From: Flavobacterium nackdongense
Lineage (GTDB): Bacteria > Bacteroidota > Bacteroidia > Flavobacteriales > Flavobacteriaceae
Assembly (NCBI RefSeq): GCF_004355225.1
Contig: NZ_CP037933.1
Span: 620,001-684,000 of the forward strand
Direction: 5' to 3'
DNA length: 64,000 nt
Shown: positions 1 to 9,099 of the stretch, piece after piece
Layout of the letters: each line of letters starts with the position of its first letter
Numbering within the stretch: position 1 is the first letter of the stretch
The notes under the pieces: generated by a model
Told to the model about the DNA's origin: nothing
What the model saw: only the letters and a program-made list of their open reading frames with translations
Database searches by the model: none
Program-made: the position numbers and the translations under genes

Positions 1-2
1 AA

Positions 3-479
3 CTTTACACAAAAAAAGAACGAGAGCTTCACTATTGCGCCATTGAAATTTTAGTAAAGCAACTCAAAGGAAACTACAAAAAAGAAGACATTCATCTCAT
101 CGAAAAACTAATCCTAATAAACTCCTGGTGGGACAGTGTTGATACCATCGCCAAATATATTTTGGGCCAATACCTAGTCGAATTTCCATCCGAAACCGTA
201 AGGGTAATCAAGCGTTTTTCGGATTCCGAAAATATCTGGCTTAACCGGAGTGCGATTCTCTTTCAATTGAGTTACAAATTGAAAACCAATTTCGATGGGC
301 TACAATCTGAATGTGAAAAGCATAAAAATTCTAGAGAATTTTTTATTCAAAAAGCCATCGGCTGGGCCTTGCGAGAATACGGGAAATCGAATCCAAAGGC
401 GGTTCAGGAATATGTAACAAATACCAATTTAAAACCACTAAGCACAAAAGAAGCACTGCGAAATATAATTTTGGATTAA
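3..479 (+). CDS. DNA alkylation repair protein, AlkD-like (C-terminal part)
   Basis: The reading frame is open from base 3, so the gene begins before the window and only about 158 C-terminal residues are visible. The part seen is alpha-helical and contains WWDSVD followed by a downstream region ending in a REYGKSNP-type segment, both typical of the AlkD family of HEAT-repeat DNA glycosylases, which remove cationic 3- and 7-alkylpurines. The Asp in WWDSVD corresponds to the AlkD catalytic region. A TTG at 162 could be mistaken for a start, but the conserved WWDSVD lies upstream of it in the same frame. It ends 36 bp before the ClC gene. The family call is fairly secure; substrate range is inferred. 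Confidence 0.85.
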   Translation, partial: LYTKKERELHYCAIEILVKQLKGNYKKEDIHLIEKLILINSWWDSVDTIAKYILGQYLVEFPSETVRVIKRFSDSENIWLNRSAILFQLSYKLKTNFDGLQSECEKHKNSREFFIQKAIGWALREYGKSNPKAVQEYVTNTNLKPLSTKEALRNIILD

Positions 480-515
480 AATATTGATATTTTTGTATTC
501 CATCTCAAAACGAAA

Positions 516-2309
516 ATGATAAAAAAAATAATACATAGACTTGAAAGCCTCACTGATTTAGCACAAATTAAGCTGACCAACAAGCAGTTTATTTTTGTTT
601 CCAGTATTTTGGTGGGCATCTTAGCCGCGTTTGCGGTGATCGTTTTGAAAACCTTTGCGCATTGGGTCTTCCTTTTTGCTACCTACCTAACCAGTAATAC
701 GGGCATTTTTAAATACGGCTACATCAAAATAGTATTACCGGTCATCGGGATTATGTTAACCGTTTTTGTAGTCAAGAAATTTCTCGGCGGAACTATCGAG
801 AAGGGAACTTCTCAAATATTGTATGCCGTAGCCAAAAAAGCCAGTATTATTCCAAGAAAACAAATGTATGCGCAAATCGTCACAAGCTCGTTGACCGTAG
901 GTTTGGGAGGTTCCGCAGGTTTGGAAAGTCCCATTGTTATTACTGGCGCTGCCTTTGGATCGAACTACGCTCAAAGATTCAAACTGGGCTATAAAGACCG
1001 AACGCTCCTTATCGGTTGCGGAGTAGCAGCAGGCATTGGAGCGGCATTTAATGCTCCGATTGCTGGGGTTTTATTTGCTATCGAAGTCTTGTTGGTCGAT
1101 GTGAGTATTTCTGCGTTTACCCCGATAATGATTTCCGCTGCAACAGGAGCCTTGGTCTCTGAAATTGTCTTGGACGAAACCATATTATTATCCTTCAAAC
1201 AACAGCAAACCTTCAATTACCATAATATTCCTTACTATATTTTACTTGGATTATGTACCGGATTTATAGCGGTCTACTACTCTCGAAATTTTCAAAGGGT
1301 AGAACATTTTTTTGCTAGACTGCGCTTGAAACCGTACAAAAAGGCTTTAATTGGCGCTTCAATTGTAGCCATTCTTATTTTTATTTTTCCAACACTTTTT
1401 GGCGAAGGCTATGAAAGTATCAAAACATTATCTGAAAAAGACCCCGGAATACTGTTGGAGAATACCTTGTTCAGCAGTTTTAGAAACAATAGTTGGGCCT
1501 TGCTGCTTTTTGTGGGAGCCACATTGATGCTAAAGGTTTTTGCCACAGCAATTACACTCGGAAGCGGCGGAAACGGGGGTAACTTTGCTCCTTCTCTATT
1601 TTTAGGATCGTACGTTGGATTCTTCTTTTCCAAGTTTTTGAACCTTACGGGATTAACGAATTTGCCGGTAAGTAACTTCACTTTAGTTGGAATGGCAGGG
1701 ATTCTAAGTGGTTTGTTTCATGCTCCGCTAACCGCTATTTTCTTAATTGCGGAAATTACAGGAGGTTATGCCTTGATGATTCCTCTGATGATGGTGGCTT
1801 CGATAAGTTTTGCCATTTCAAAACGGTTTGAAAAACATTCGCTTGATGTCAAAAATTTGGCTCGAAAAGGAAATGCTTTCACCAGTAACAAAGATGCTAA
1901 TGTCCTTTCTAATTTGGATATAAATGCGGTTATCCAAACGGATTTCTTAACGATTGCCGCTCAGGATACCTTAGAGAAATTAGTCGATTTAATATCGCAC
2001 TCTAATCAAGTGGTGTTCGCCGTTGTAAATCCAGAGAACGAATTACTTGGCGTGGTTCATTTTAACGATATTAGGGAAATTATTTTCAACCAATACCGCG
2101 TAAAATATACCTTGATTAAAGATATTATGAAAAAACCTTCGGATATTATTTACCCGGCCGATAGTATGGAAACGGTTATGAACAAATTCGAAAATACAAA
2201 AGTGTCCTTTCTACCGGTAGCCAAAAACGGCAAATATTATGGTTTTATATCCAAACGCATAGCCCTTGAAGCCTACAGAAGGAAGTTAAAATCAATGATT
2301 ATCGAATAA
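516..2309 (+). CDS. ClC-family chloride channel/transporter with C-terminal CBS pair
   Basis: A 597-residue integral membrane protein with the ClC hallmarks: GLGGSAGLESP, in which Glu137 matches the gating glutamate, and GSGGNGGNFAPSLFLG, matching the GxFxP selectivity segment. Roughly residues 20-430 carry the many hydrophobic helices. The last 130 or so residues, starting near VIQTDFLTI, form two CBS repeats that in this family bind adenine nucleotides and regulate the pore. It should move Cl- (or exchange Cl- for H+) across the inner membrane. A possible -7 box TATTTTTG lies at 488-495, with no good -33 box. The M23 peptidase follows after 3 bp, suggesting co-transcription. Channel versus antiporter cannot be settled by reading alone. 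Confidence 0.93.
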   Translation: MIKKIIHRLESLTDLAQIKLTNKQFIFVSSILVGILAAFAVIVLKTFAHWVFLFATYLTSNTGIFKYGYIKIVLPVIGIMLTVFVVKKFLGGTIEKGTSQILYAVAKKASIIPRKQMYAQIVTSSLTVGLGGSAGLESPIVITGAAFGSNYAQRFKLGYKDRTLLIGCGVAAGIGAAFNAPIAGVLFAIEVLLVDVSISAFTPIMISAATGALVSEIVLDETILLSFKQQQTFNYHNIPYYILLGLCTGFIAVYYSRNFQRVEHFFARLRLKPYKKALIGASIVAILIFIFPTLFGEGYESIKTLSEKDPGILLENTLFSSFRNNSWALLLFVGATLMLKVFATAITLGSGGNGGNFAPSLFLGSYVGFFFSKFLNLTGLTNLPVSNFTLVGMAGILSGLFHAPLTAIFLIAEITGGYALMIPLMMVASISFAISKRFEKHSLDVKNLARKGNAFTSNKDANVLSNLDINAVIQTDFLTIAAQDTLEKLVDLISHSNQVVFAVVNPENELLGVVHFNDIREIIFNQYRVKYTLIKDIMKKPSDIIYPADSMETVMNKFENTKVSFLPVAKNGKYYGFISKRIALEAYRRKLKSMIIE

Positions 2310-2312
2310 TTT

Positions 2313-2999
2313 ATGGATTGTATGCCAACATTAGAAAGTCTATTTTTAAAACTAAAGGATGTCAAAGTCATTGACCAATCGATCCCTTACATGCATTACA
2401 CTCCAATTGATTTGTCGGTTTGGAACACAAATTTGACCCAAATGGACCTGAAAAATCCGCAAGATTTTGAACTATTTATCGAAAATCATCTCCACAAAAA
2501 CAATGCAAAAATCGCTTTCGGTGGCTATAACGAAGAAAGAAATCTCTATGACAATAGAACGCTTTTTGAGGGCGAACAATCGGAAAAAAGAAACATGCAC
2601 ATCGGTATGGATTTATGGATAAAGGCTGGAACCCCAATTCTGGCGGCGGTTGACGGAATAGTTCACAGCTTTAATTTCAATGCTGGCTCCGGAAATTATG
2701 GTCCAACAATTATCTTAGAACACTGTATCGATAATCAAATTTTCTATACTTTGTATGGCCATTTAGCGCTCGAAAGTATTGAAAAACTAGCCATCGGAAC
2801 CGCTTTCCGCCAAGGAGAACCGCTGGGCACTTTAGGTGATTCGGCTGTAAATGGTGGCTATTCCCCGCATTTGCATTTTCAAATCATCAAAAATATAGCT
2901 GATTATGTTGGTGATTATCCCGGAGTTTGCAGTAAAAAAGATTTGACTTATTATTTAGAGAATTGCCCTGACCCCAATTTGCTGTTGAAAATTAAATAA
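2313..2999 (+). CDS. M23-family metallopeptidase
   Basis: A 228-residue protein with a complete LytM/M23 peptidase core: His96 and Asp100 (HIGMD), His150 (LYGHL) and His186-x-His188 (PHLHF) form the usual zinc and catalytic set. The family cleaves peptide crosslinks in peptidoglycan. There is no signal peptide or membrane helix; the N-terminus is soluble-looking, so either export is non-classical or the enzyme is intracellular. Some flavobacterial relatives of this form lie next to aminotransferase or transporter genes. It starts 3 bp after the ClC stop and is probably co-transcribed. Activity is expected from the intact motifs; location and substrate are unknown. Confidence 0.88.
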   Translation: MDCMPTLESLFLKLKDVKVIDQSIPYMHYTPIDLSVWNTNLTQMDLKNPQDFELFIENHLHKNNAKIAFGGYNEERNLYDNRTLFEGEQSEKRNMHIGMDLWIKAGTPILAAVDGIVHSFNFNAGSGNYGPTIILEHCIDNQIFYTLYGHLALESIEKLAIGTAFRQGEPLGTLGDSAVNGGYSPHLHFQIIKNIADYVGDYPGVCSKKDLTYYLENCPDPNLLLKIK

Positions 3000-3072
3000 A
3001 AACCACATTTATCGTGGTCTTAATTTCCAACACGACAGAGCATTCGCTTTTAAAAAAAATTGACACGAATTT

Positions 3073-3101
3073 GCTTCGCCTGTTCGCAATCGCTCGGGTC
3101 A
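3073..3101 (+). repeat. Dispersed 29-bp repeat, copy 1
   Basis: This 29-bp segment, beginning GCTTCGCC and ending CTCGGGTCA, recurs in inverse orientation at 30550-30578 with only two mismatches. It lies in the 800-bp gene-free spacer 3000-3798, between AT-rich sequence and further palindromic elements. Two copies 27 kb apart in one window point to a REP-like family dispersed through the genome. Confidence 0.7.
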
Positions 3102-3324
3102 CAAATTGACACAGATTTCGATCTGTTTTGATTACACGAAATCTTAAAAACAACCAAAATTCGTAGAATTTAATTTAAAATAGTAATAAAATTTGTGCTA
3201 ATTCGTGCAATTCGTGCGTGAAAATTTTAAACGCGAATGCCATGCTAACACCATGCTTTAAAATAGAGAATAGAATTCAATGTTGTCCGATTAAAATTGT
3301 AATGAAACTAAAATCTCCAACAAA

Positions 3325-3466
3325 TATAGTCCCTACGGGACATTAGAGGGCGAATGACTTGTTTTTTGACTACCAATATTTTGCTCCTAACGGAGCATAC
3401 TTCGTAGAAGTTAAATGTTGGTAGCGAGAGGATTACGAATAGTAAATTTGTCCCGTAGGGACTATA
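3325..3466 (+). repeat. 142-bp palindromic element with 18-bp perfect terminal inverted repeats
   Basis: The 18-bp ends at 3325-3342 and 3449-3466 are exact reverse complements, centred on TCCCTACGGGA, which is itself a small hairpin. Inside are a second hairpin (GCTCC-taac-GGAGC near 3383-3396) and a weaker inverted pair, ACTACCAATA against a segment near TGTTGGTAG. No open reading frame is present. The nested hairpins resemble REP/BIME or MITE-like intergenic elements. No duplication of flanking target bases is evident. Confidence 0.75.
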
Positions 3467-3577
3467 CTTGCATTTCATCGGATAACAGTGAATAGAATTA
3501 GTTTATTTTCAAATTAAAGAGCAAAAAACTACTATTTGCATAGAAATAAAAAAATAATCCTTAGTTTTACTTTTATT

Positions 3578-3783
3578 AACCCGTTGGGTGTAATTCAATT
3601 TAATTTTTTTTAAACACATAGAATCATAGTTTTTTATTAATTTTATTAAGACGCTTCGCTTGATTTTAGTAAATCATAGCTATGTGAACCCAAGAACTGG
3701 GCTATCCAACTCTTTTTTCTATGATTCTATGCGTTTCAATTTTACTATTTCTAAAAATTTAATAATTTCACCCAACGAGTTTT
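3578..3783 (+). repeat. About 205-bp imperfect palindrome (MITE-like)
   Basis: The outer arms AACCCGTTGGGTG (3578-3590) and its near-perfect complement at about 3769-3782 match in 12 of 13 bases. An inner pair, CATAGAATCATAG at 3617-3629 and its exact complement at 3719-3731, is also inverted. The sequence between arms is AT-rich and non-coding. The right end is 15 bp from the start of the NTF2-like gene, so the element occupies that gene's promoter region and may influence its expression. Confidence 0.6.
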
Positions 3784-3798
3784 TATTACTATTTCAAA

Positions 3799-4272
3799 AT
3801 GACAGCAAACGAAACCACGATCATAAAATTCTACACCGCCTTTGCCAATTCGGATGTTACTTCAATGTGTGAATGTTACCATCCTGAAATTCAATTTCGC
3901 GATCCTGCTTTTGGATTATTAAAAGGCGAACAGGTCTGCAAAATGTGGAAAATGCTACTCGAACGGGGCAAAGGAAATATCGATATCAGTTTTTCCGAAG
4001 TCAAAGCCAACGACCATATTGGATCTGCTTTTTGGATTGCCAAGTATAATTTTAGCGAAAACAACCGCAAAATTGTCAATTCAATTTCGGCAAAATTTCA
4101 ATTCAAAGAGGGTTTGATTGTCAAGCATACCGATGATTTTGATCTTTGGAAATGGTCACAACAAGCTTTGGGAATCAAAGGATTACTCCTAGGCTGGACC
4201 GGATATATGCAGCAAAAAATTCAAGAAAAAGCGCGGAAATCACTCCAAAAATATTCCGAAACCACTTCCTGA
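3799..4272 (+). CDS. Nuclear transport factor 2-like (SnoaL-type) protein
   Basis: A 157-residue soluble protein. The N-terminal 110 residues fit the NTF2/SnoaL cone fold: an opening helix with TIIKFYTAFANSD, then CYHPEIQFRDPAFG, and closing strands with KHTDDFDLWKW. This fold serves as a small-molecule binding pocket or hydrolase/isomerase in many proteins, so no reaction can be assigned. The last 40 residues add a short hydrophobic stretch (GLLLGWTGYMQQK) and a basic tail. The ATG at 3799 follows a repeat element directly. It stands alone, followed by about 190 bp of AT-rich spacer without recognised signals. Confidence 0.8.
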   Translation: MTANETTIIKFYTAFANSDVTSMCECYHPEIQFRDPAFGLLKGEQVCKMWKMLLERGKGNIDISFSEVKANDHIGSAFWIAKYNFSENNRKIVNSISAKFQFKEGLIVKHTDDFDLWKWSQQALGIKGLLLGWTGYMQQKIQEKARKSLQKYSETTS

Positions 4273-4464
4273 AATAATCAAGCATTCACTTTGTATTTCC
4301 GCTTTAGTTGTAGCAATGAGGCAGTTAACAATGATTAAAATTGTCTTTGTTTTCATTCTGATTTAAAGATATTTTTGATTAATTTTGAATACTATTGTGA
4401 TCACTGCGTAAAGTACATCTAGTTTGCGTTTTGGATTAAAAAAAATAGCTTCTTCCTAACTTGT

Positions 4465-7400
4465 ATGAAAACAAAAAACGACCTCAAAAAAGCGACAATT
4501 ACTAAAGACAAGTACAGTATCTTTTTCGATTCTAATAGAGATAGCATCACCATTTTTAGAATAGATCTTAAGGGAAAAATAAGCAATTTTATTGAAGCAA
4601 ATCAAGCCACCTCGGAGCTATTTGGCTATACCAAGAATGAGCTTTTGAATATGAATATAAATGCTATTGAAGAAATAGATGAAGCCATAAAACAAGCTAG
4701 AATTGCTGCTATTCTCGAACAAGGAAAAGCCGATTTCGAAACCATTATCCGCGACAAACAAGGAAATATGAGAATAGTCGAAGTCGAAACCAAACTGATT
4801 TCGTACGACAATGAACCTGCTGTGATGAATATTACCAGGGACATTACAGAACGCAAATCTATTGAGTTAAACTCCAGAAAAACACAAGAAAAACTAACCA
4901 CGATCCTTCGGGCAATTCCAGATTTACTTTTTGAAGTGGGATTAGATGGACAAATATTCTATTATCAAGCCCATCGGGAAGATTTACTTGCAGTAGCTCC
5001 GGATCAAATAATCGGGGGATTTTTCCAAAATTATTTGCCTCCCGAAGTAGCTGAAATTTGTTTTGAAGCCATACACGAAGCGCATAAAATTGGGTGGTCT
5101 ATAGGAAAACAATATGCTTTGCAATTGCCTCAAGGCAAGCATTGGTTTGAACTTTCGGTTTCACTCATAAAAACCAGCACCCCTTCAAATCCAAGATTTA
5201 TTATTCTGGCTAGAGACATCACCGATCGTAAACTTGCCGAAGAAAAATTAATTGCTAACGAAAAACTATTAAGTCAAACCCAGATGATTGCTCATCTTGG
5301 CTCCTATTTTTTGGATTTTACCACAGGAAAATGGACCAGTTCGGTGGTGCTCAATTCGATTTTTGGCATTGATGCAAATTATGAAAAAAACATCGAATCT
5401 TGGACTTCTTTGCTCCATCCTGATTGGGTCGCCATAATGACGGATTATCTGAACAACGAAGTCTTAGGCCAAAGAATTAATTTTAATAAAGAATATAAAA
5501 TACTTCGATTTGATACGAAAGAAGTGCGCTGGGTTCACGGAATGGGTGAAGTTACCTTCGATCAAGACGGAAATCCACTCACGATGATCGGTTCAATTCA
5601 AGACGTAACGGAGCGAAAAATAGCCGAAAAAGCCCTCAAAAAAAGCGAAGAAAAACTGAAAAATATTTTCAATTTGGCCAATTCTGGAATTATTGTGGCT
5701 GACATTGAAGGTAATTTTTTAGAATTCAACAATTGGTGGTTGAAAATGACGGGATACACTCGCGAAGAGTACAGCAAAATGAAGAATTTTGGGGTAACGC
5801 ACCCAGAAGACATCGAGAAAAGTAAATTTTGGTTAAAAAAAATACATACGGGTGAAATCGATAAATATCAAATAGAAAAACGATACATTCGAAAAGATAA
5901 ATCTATATTTTGGGGCGAATCCTCTGTTTCGGCCATTAAAGACAAAAACAATCAAATCACCAGCACCATTGGTATCGTAACCGATATTACGGAGCGAAAA
6001 TTGGCTGAGGAATTATTGCGCGAAAGCGAAGAAAAATACCGCGGACTTGTTGAAAATTCTCCCGATGGCATTGTGACTTATGTTCAGGACAAAATTACGT
6101 ATGTGAATGCAGAGGGCTTGCGAATTGTTGGCGCAAATACTGCCGATCAAATCCTTGGAAAATGCGTATTAGAATTCATTCATCCGGATAGTATTGAAAG
6201 TGTCATTCAAAGAATGAAAGAAGTCATAATGGATGAAAACGCTTCTCAAATCGTGGAAGAAAAACTCCTGACCTTACAAGGCGAAACCGTATATGCCGAA
6301 TTAAAAGCGATTCCTACCGTTTTCGAACATCAAAATGCTGTACAAGTCATCATTCACGATATTACCGAGCGCAAACGAACGCAGGATAAAATCAAACAAC
6401 TTTCGCAAGCGGTCGAGCAAAGTCCAGTGGCTATCGTAATTACCAATACTTTGGGGAATATTGAATATGTCAACCCCAAATTTATCGAAACTACCGGATA
6501 CACATTTCAGGAAAGTATAGGCAAAAATCCGCGAATATTAAAATCAGGTCATACCAGTCTGGAAGAATACAAACATTTATGGCAGACCATTTCTTCTGGC
6601 AGTGAATGGTTTGGAGAGTTTCATAACAAGAAAAAAGATGGCACACTGTATTGGGAGTCTGCCTCTATTTCGCCTATTTTAAATTCACAAGGAATTACCA
6701 CACATTATATCGCTATCAAGGAGGATATCACCGAACGGAAGTTGATTGAGCAACAATTAATCAAAGCCAAAGAAAAAGCCGAAGAAAGTGACCGATTAAA
6801 ATTGGCTTTCTTAGCCAATATGAGTCACGAGATTCGCACGCCGATGAATGGTATTCTGGGTTTTACTGAATTATTAAAAGACAAAAGTTTATCCAACGAT
6901 ATACAGCAAGAATACATCAAAATCATTGAGAAAAGTGGCAAACGTATGCTCAATATAATCAATGATATCATTAGTATTTCAAAAGTAGAATCAGGACAAA
7001 TTGAGGTTACTTCCTCTGAAACCAATGTAAATGAACAAATAGAGTACTTATTCACGTTTTTCAAACCGGAAGCCTCGCAAAAAAATATTACGCTTCGATT
7101 GACAAAAGAATTAGCAGAGCATCACTCCTATATCCATACCGATCGAGAAAAATTATATGCCATTCTCACCAACCTGATCAAAAACGCAATCAAATTTACA
7201 AATGAAGGATTCATTGAATTTGGCTGTGCAAAAAAGGGCGATTATTTAGAGTTTTTCGTGAAAGATTCTGGCTTAGGCATCTCCGATTCACAAAAGAAAA
7301 TCATTTTCGAACGATTTAGACAAGCCAATGATACTATTGGCCGAACACACGAAGGTTCCGGTTTAGGTTTGGCTATTTCTAAAGCCTATGTCGAAATGTT

Positions 7401-7920
7401 AGGCGGAAAAATTTGGGTCGAAAGCCAAGAAGCCATTGGAAGTACTTTCTATTTTACCTTGCCCTACCATTCGGACTATATTCCTGAGGCAAAAATCCAG
7501 ATCGAACAAACCAATGACGCTGAAAATGAGGAAAACAAAATCAATAACTTGAAGGTTCTCATTGTGGAAGACGACCCGATATCTAAACTTCTTATCACTA
7601 TTGCGGTAAAACCTTTTAGTAATAATATTCTAAAAGTAAGCACTGGTTTTGAAGCCATAGAAGCCTGCCGAAATAATCCCGATATCGATTTGGTTATGAT
7701 GGACATCAATATGCCTGAATTGGGCGGTTATGAGGCGACCCAGCAAATCAGGAAATTCAACAAAGACCTAGTAATTATTGCCCAAACCGCCAACGGCATG
7801 CAAAGCGATCACGATCAGGCCATCGCAGCTGGCTGTACCGATTACATTTCTAAACCCATAAACATCAGCTCTTTGAGCAAGTTGATACAAAAGTATTTTA
7901 GTAAAATAAAAGGTGGATAG
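4465..7920 (+). CDS. Hybrid histidine kinase with six PAS domains and a C-terminal receiver
   Basis: A 1151-residue cytoplasmic sensor with no membrane segment. Six PAS units are readable, each ending in a DITERK-like linker (first near residue 125, then about 255, 390, 515, 640 and 760). They are followed by HisKA with phospho-acceptor His788 in NMSHEIRTPMNG, a HATPase with NLIKNAIKFT and GSGLGLAISK, and a receiver domain with EDDP near 1032 and phospho-acceptor Asp1080 (MMDINMPELGG). The receiver carries phosphate internally, and no DNA-binding partner lies nearby, so output must go to a phosphotransfer protein or regulator elsewhere. PAS ligands are unknown. It is flanked by unrelated genes and seems monocistronic. 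Confidence 0.95.
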   Translation: MKTKNDLKKATITKDKYSIFFDSNRDSITIFRIDLKGKISNFIEANQATSELFGYTKNELLNMNINAIEEIDEAIKQARIAAILEQGKADFETIIRDKQGNMRIVEVETKLISYDNEPAVMNITRDITERKSIELNSRKTQEKLTTILRAIPDLLFEVGLDGQIFYYQAHREDLLAVAPDQIIGGFFQNYLPPEVAEICFEAIHEAHKIGWSIGKQYALQLPQGKHWFELSVSLIKTSTPSNPRFIILARDITDRKLAEEKLIANEKLLSQTQMIAHLGSYFLDFTTGKWTSSVVLNSIFGIDANYEKNIESWTSLLHPDWVAIMTDYLNNEVLGQRINFNKEYKILRFDTKEVRWVHGMGEVTFDQDGNPLTMIGSIQDVTERKIAEKALKKSEEKLKNIFNLANSGIIVADIEGNFLEFNNWWLKMTGYTREEYSKMKNFGVTHPEDIEKSKFWLKKIHTGEIDKYQIEKRYIRKDKSIFWGESSVSAIKDKNNQITSTIGIVTDITERKLAEELLRESEEKYRGLVENSPDGIVTYVQDKITYVNAEGLRIVGANTADQILGKCVLEFIHPDSIESVIQRMKEVIMDENASQIVEEKLLTLQGETVYAELKAIPTVFEHQNAVQVIIHDITERKRTQDKIKQLSQAVEQSPVAIVITNTLGNIEYVNPKFIETTGYTFQESIGKNPRILKSGHTSLEEYKHLWQTISSGSEWFGEFHNKKKDGTLYWESASISPILNSQGITTHYIAIKEDITERKLIEQQLIKAKEKAEESDRLKLAFLANMSHEIRTPMNGILGFTELLKDKSLSNDIQQEYIKIIEKSGKRMLNIINDIISISKVESGQIEVTSSETNVNEQIEYLFTFFKPEASQKNITLRLTKELAEHHSYIHTDREKLYAILTNLIKNAIKFTNEGFIEFGCAKKGDYLEFFVKDSGLGISDSQKKIIFERFRQANDTIGRTHEGSGLGLAISKAYVEMLGGKIWVESQEAIGSTFYFTLPYHSDYIPEAKIQIEQTNDAENEENKINNLKVLIVEDDPISKLLITIAVKPFSNNILKVSTGFEAIEACRNNPDIDLVMMDINMPELGGYEATQQIRKFNKDLVIIAQTANGMQSDHDQAIAAGCTDYISKPINISSLSKLIQKYFSKIKGG

Positions 7921-8022
7921 GGAGTTGAAATACAATACTATAATACTTACTTGCGGTTCTGGACTTTCTAGAAACGAAACCCACGATACAAATAAGCTGC
8001 TGATTTGCTCAAAAAAAATAAA

Positions 8023-9075
8023 TCAATAACTCACTTTCGAAAGGTTTGCATTCACATCAATTGTGATTTCTTTGCCAAAAATCAAGGATCGATTGTCTCG
8101 AATATGACCTGCAGGAAAATCGAAAATTACTGGATAATTGTATTCTTTGACTGCATTCAGAATAATTTCACGGTGTGTTCCACCAAACAAAGTGTCTTTT
8201 TCAACGTCATAATCAAAATCGCCAACGATGAGCCCTTTCAGATTTTTTAGCGCTCCTGTTCGTTTCAAGGTGTAAATCATACGGTCTATGCGATACAAAT
8301 CTTCGCCCACATCTTCGATAAACAAGATTTTGTCATACAAATTAACTTCAGAAACGCTGCCAATCATCGAATTGACAATTGACAAATTACCGCCTATGAG
8401 AATGCCGCTGGCACTTCCTAACTTATTCAAGGGATTCGTTGGAATTTCGAATCCATAACTGTAACCAAATAAAGCTTTATACAAGGTTTGTTTGGCATCG
8501 GCAGAGGCGCGTTTCATTCCTCCGGGCATAGTGGCGTGGATGGTGGCAAATCCCAAATTGTGAATCGTAGTATGTAAAGTAGTAATATCGGAATAGCCAA
8601 CGACCCATTTGGGATACTTTTCGAAAGTGGTAAAATCGAGTTGGTCAATGATACGAACGGTTCCATAGCCTCCTCTCGAACACCAAATGGCTTTTATTTT
8701 TTTGTCATTCAATGCCAATTGCAAATCGCTTTGACGTTCTGCATCGGTTCCGGCAAAATGATTGTGTTTTTTAAAGGCGTTTTTACCGACAATCACTTCC
8801 AATCCCCAGCTTTTGGCCAATTCAATTCCGGGTTCGATCTCGGTAGAATCGGGAACAAAACCCGCTGGAGCGACAATCATAATGGTGTCGCCTTGTTTCA
8901 AATAGGGTGGTTTTACAAATGCAGTCGTTTGTGGTTTGTTCTGATCTTGACGAACTAAATTGCCTTGTTTCATAGTTTGATATGTGGATTTACACTGCAC
9001 AAAAGCAGTCATAAAAAGCAGTTGGATGCCCATTACTGCCAATTGTTTTGGATTTCTTAGAAGTGGTTTTATCAT
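8023..9075 (-). CDS. LD-carboxypeptidase family protein (peptidase S66), probable lipoprotein
   Basis: A 350-residue protein of the S66 (LdcA/MccF) family. The nucleophile Ser162 lies in VVGYSDITTLH; IWCSRGGYG, FIEDVGEDLYRIDRM and FPAGHIRDNRSL are also family signatures, the last carrying the catalytic His. LdcA trims the terminal D-Ala from tetrapeptides during peptidoglycan recycling, while MccF relatives cleave other amide bonds. The N-terminus has a hydrophobic stretch ending at Cys28, consistent with an exported lipoprotein, though the lipobox (AFVQC) is loose. I chose ATG at 9075; a TTG at 9084 is also in frame. It follows menC by 24 bp and is likely co-transcribed with it. Confidence 0.88.
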   Translation of the reverse strand: MIKPLLRNPKQLAVMGIQLLFMTAFVQCKSTYQTMKQGNLVRQDQNKPQTTAFVKPPYLKQGDTIMIVAPAGFVPDSTEIEPGIELAKSWGLEVIVGKNAFKKHNHFAGTDAERQSDLQLALNDKKIKAIWCSRGGYGTVRIIDQLDFTTFEKYPKWVVGYSDITTLHTTIHNLGFATIHATMPGGMKRASADAKQTLYKALFGYSYGFEIPTNPLNKLGSASGILIGGNLSIVNSMIGSVSEVNLYDKILFIEDVGEDLYRIDRMIYTLKRTGALKNLKGLIVGDFDYDVEKDTLFGGTHREIILNAVKEYNYPVIFDFPAGHIRDNRSLIFGKEITIDVNANLSKVSY

Positions 9076-9099
9076 AGAGTACAATACTACTATTTTTTT

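Noticed and set aside
3660..3872. 70-codon plus-strand frame overlapping the NTF2-like gene start
   Set aside because: It reads mostly through the palindromic element and overlaps a better gene in another frame.
8005..8958. Plus-strand frames opposite the S66 peptidase
   Set aside because: Antisense shadows without family features.
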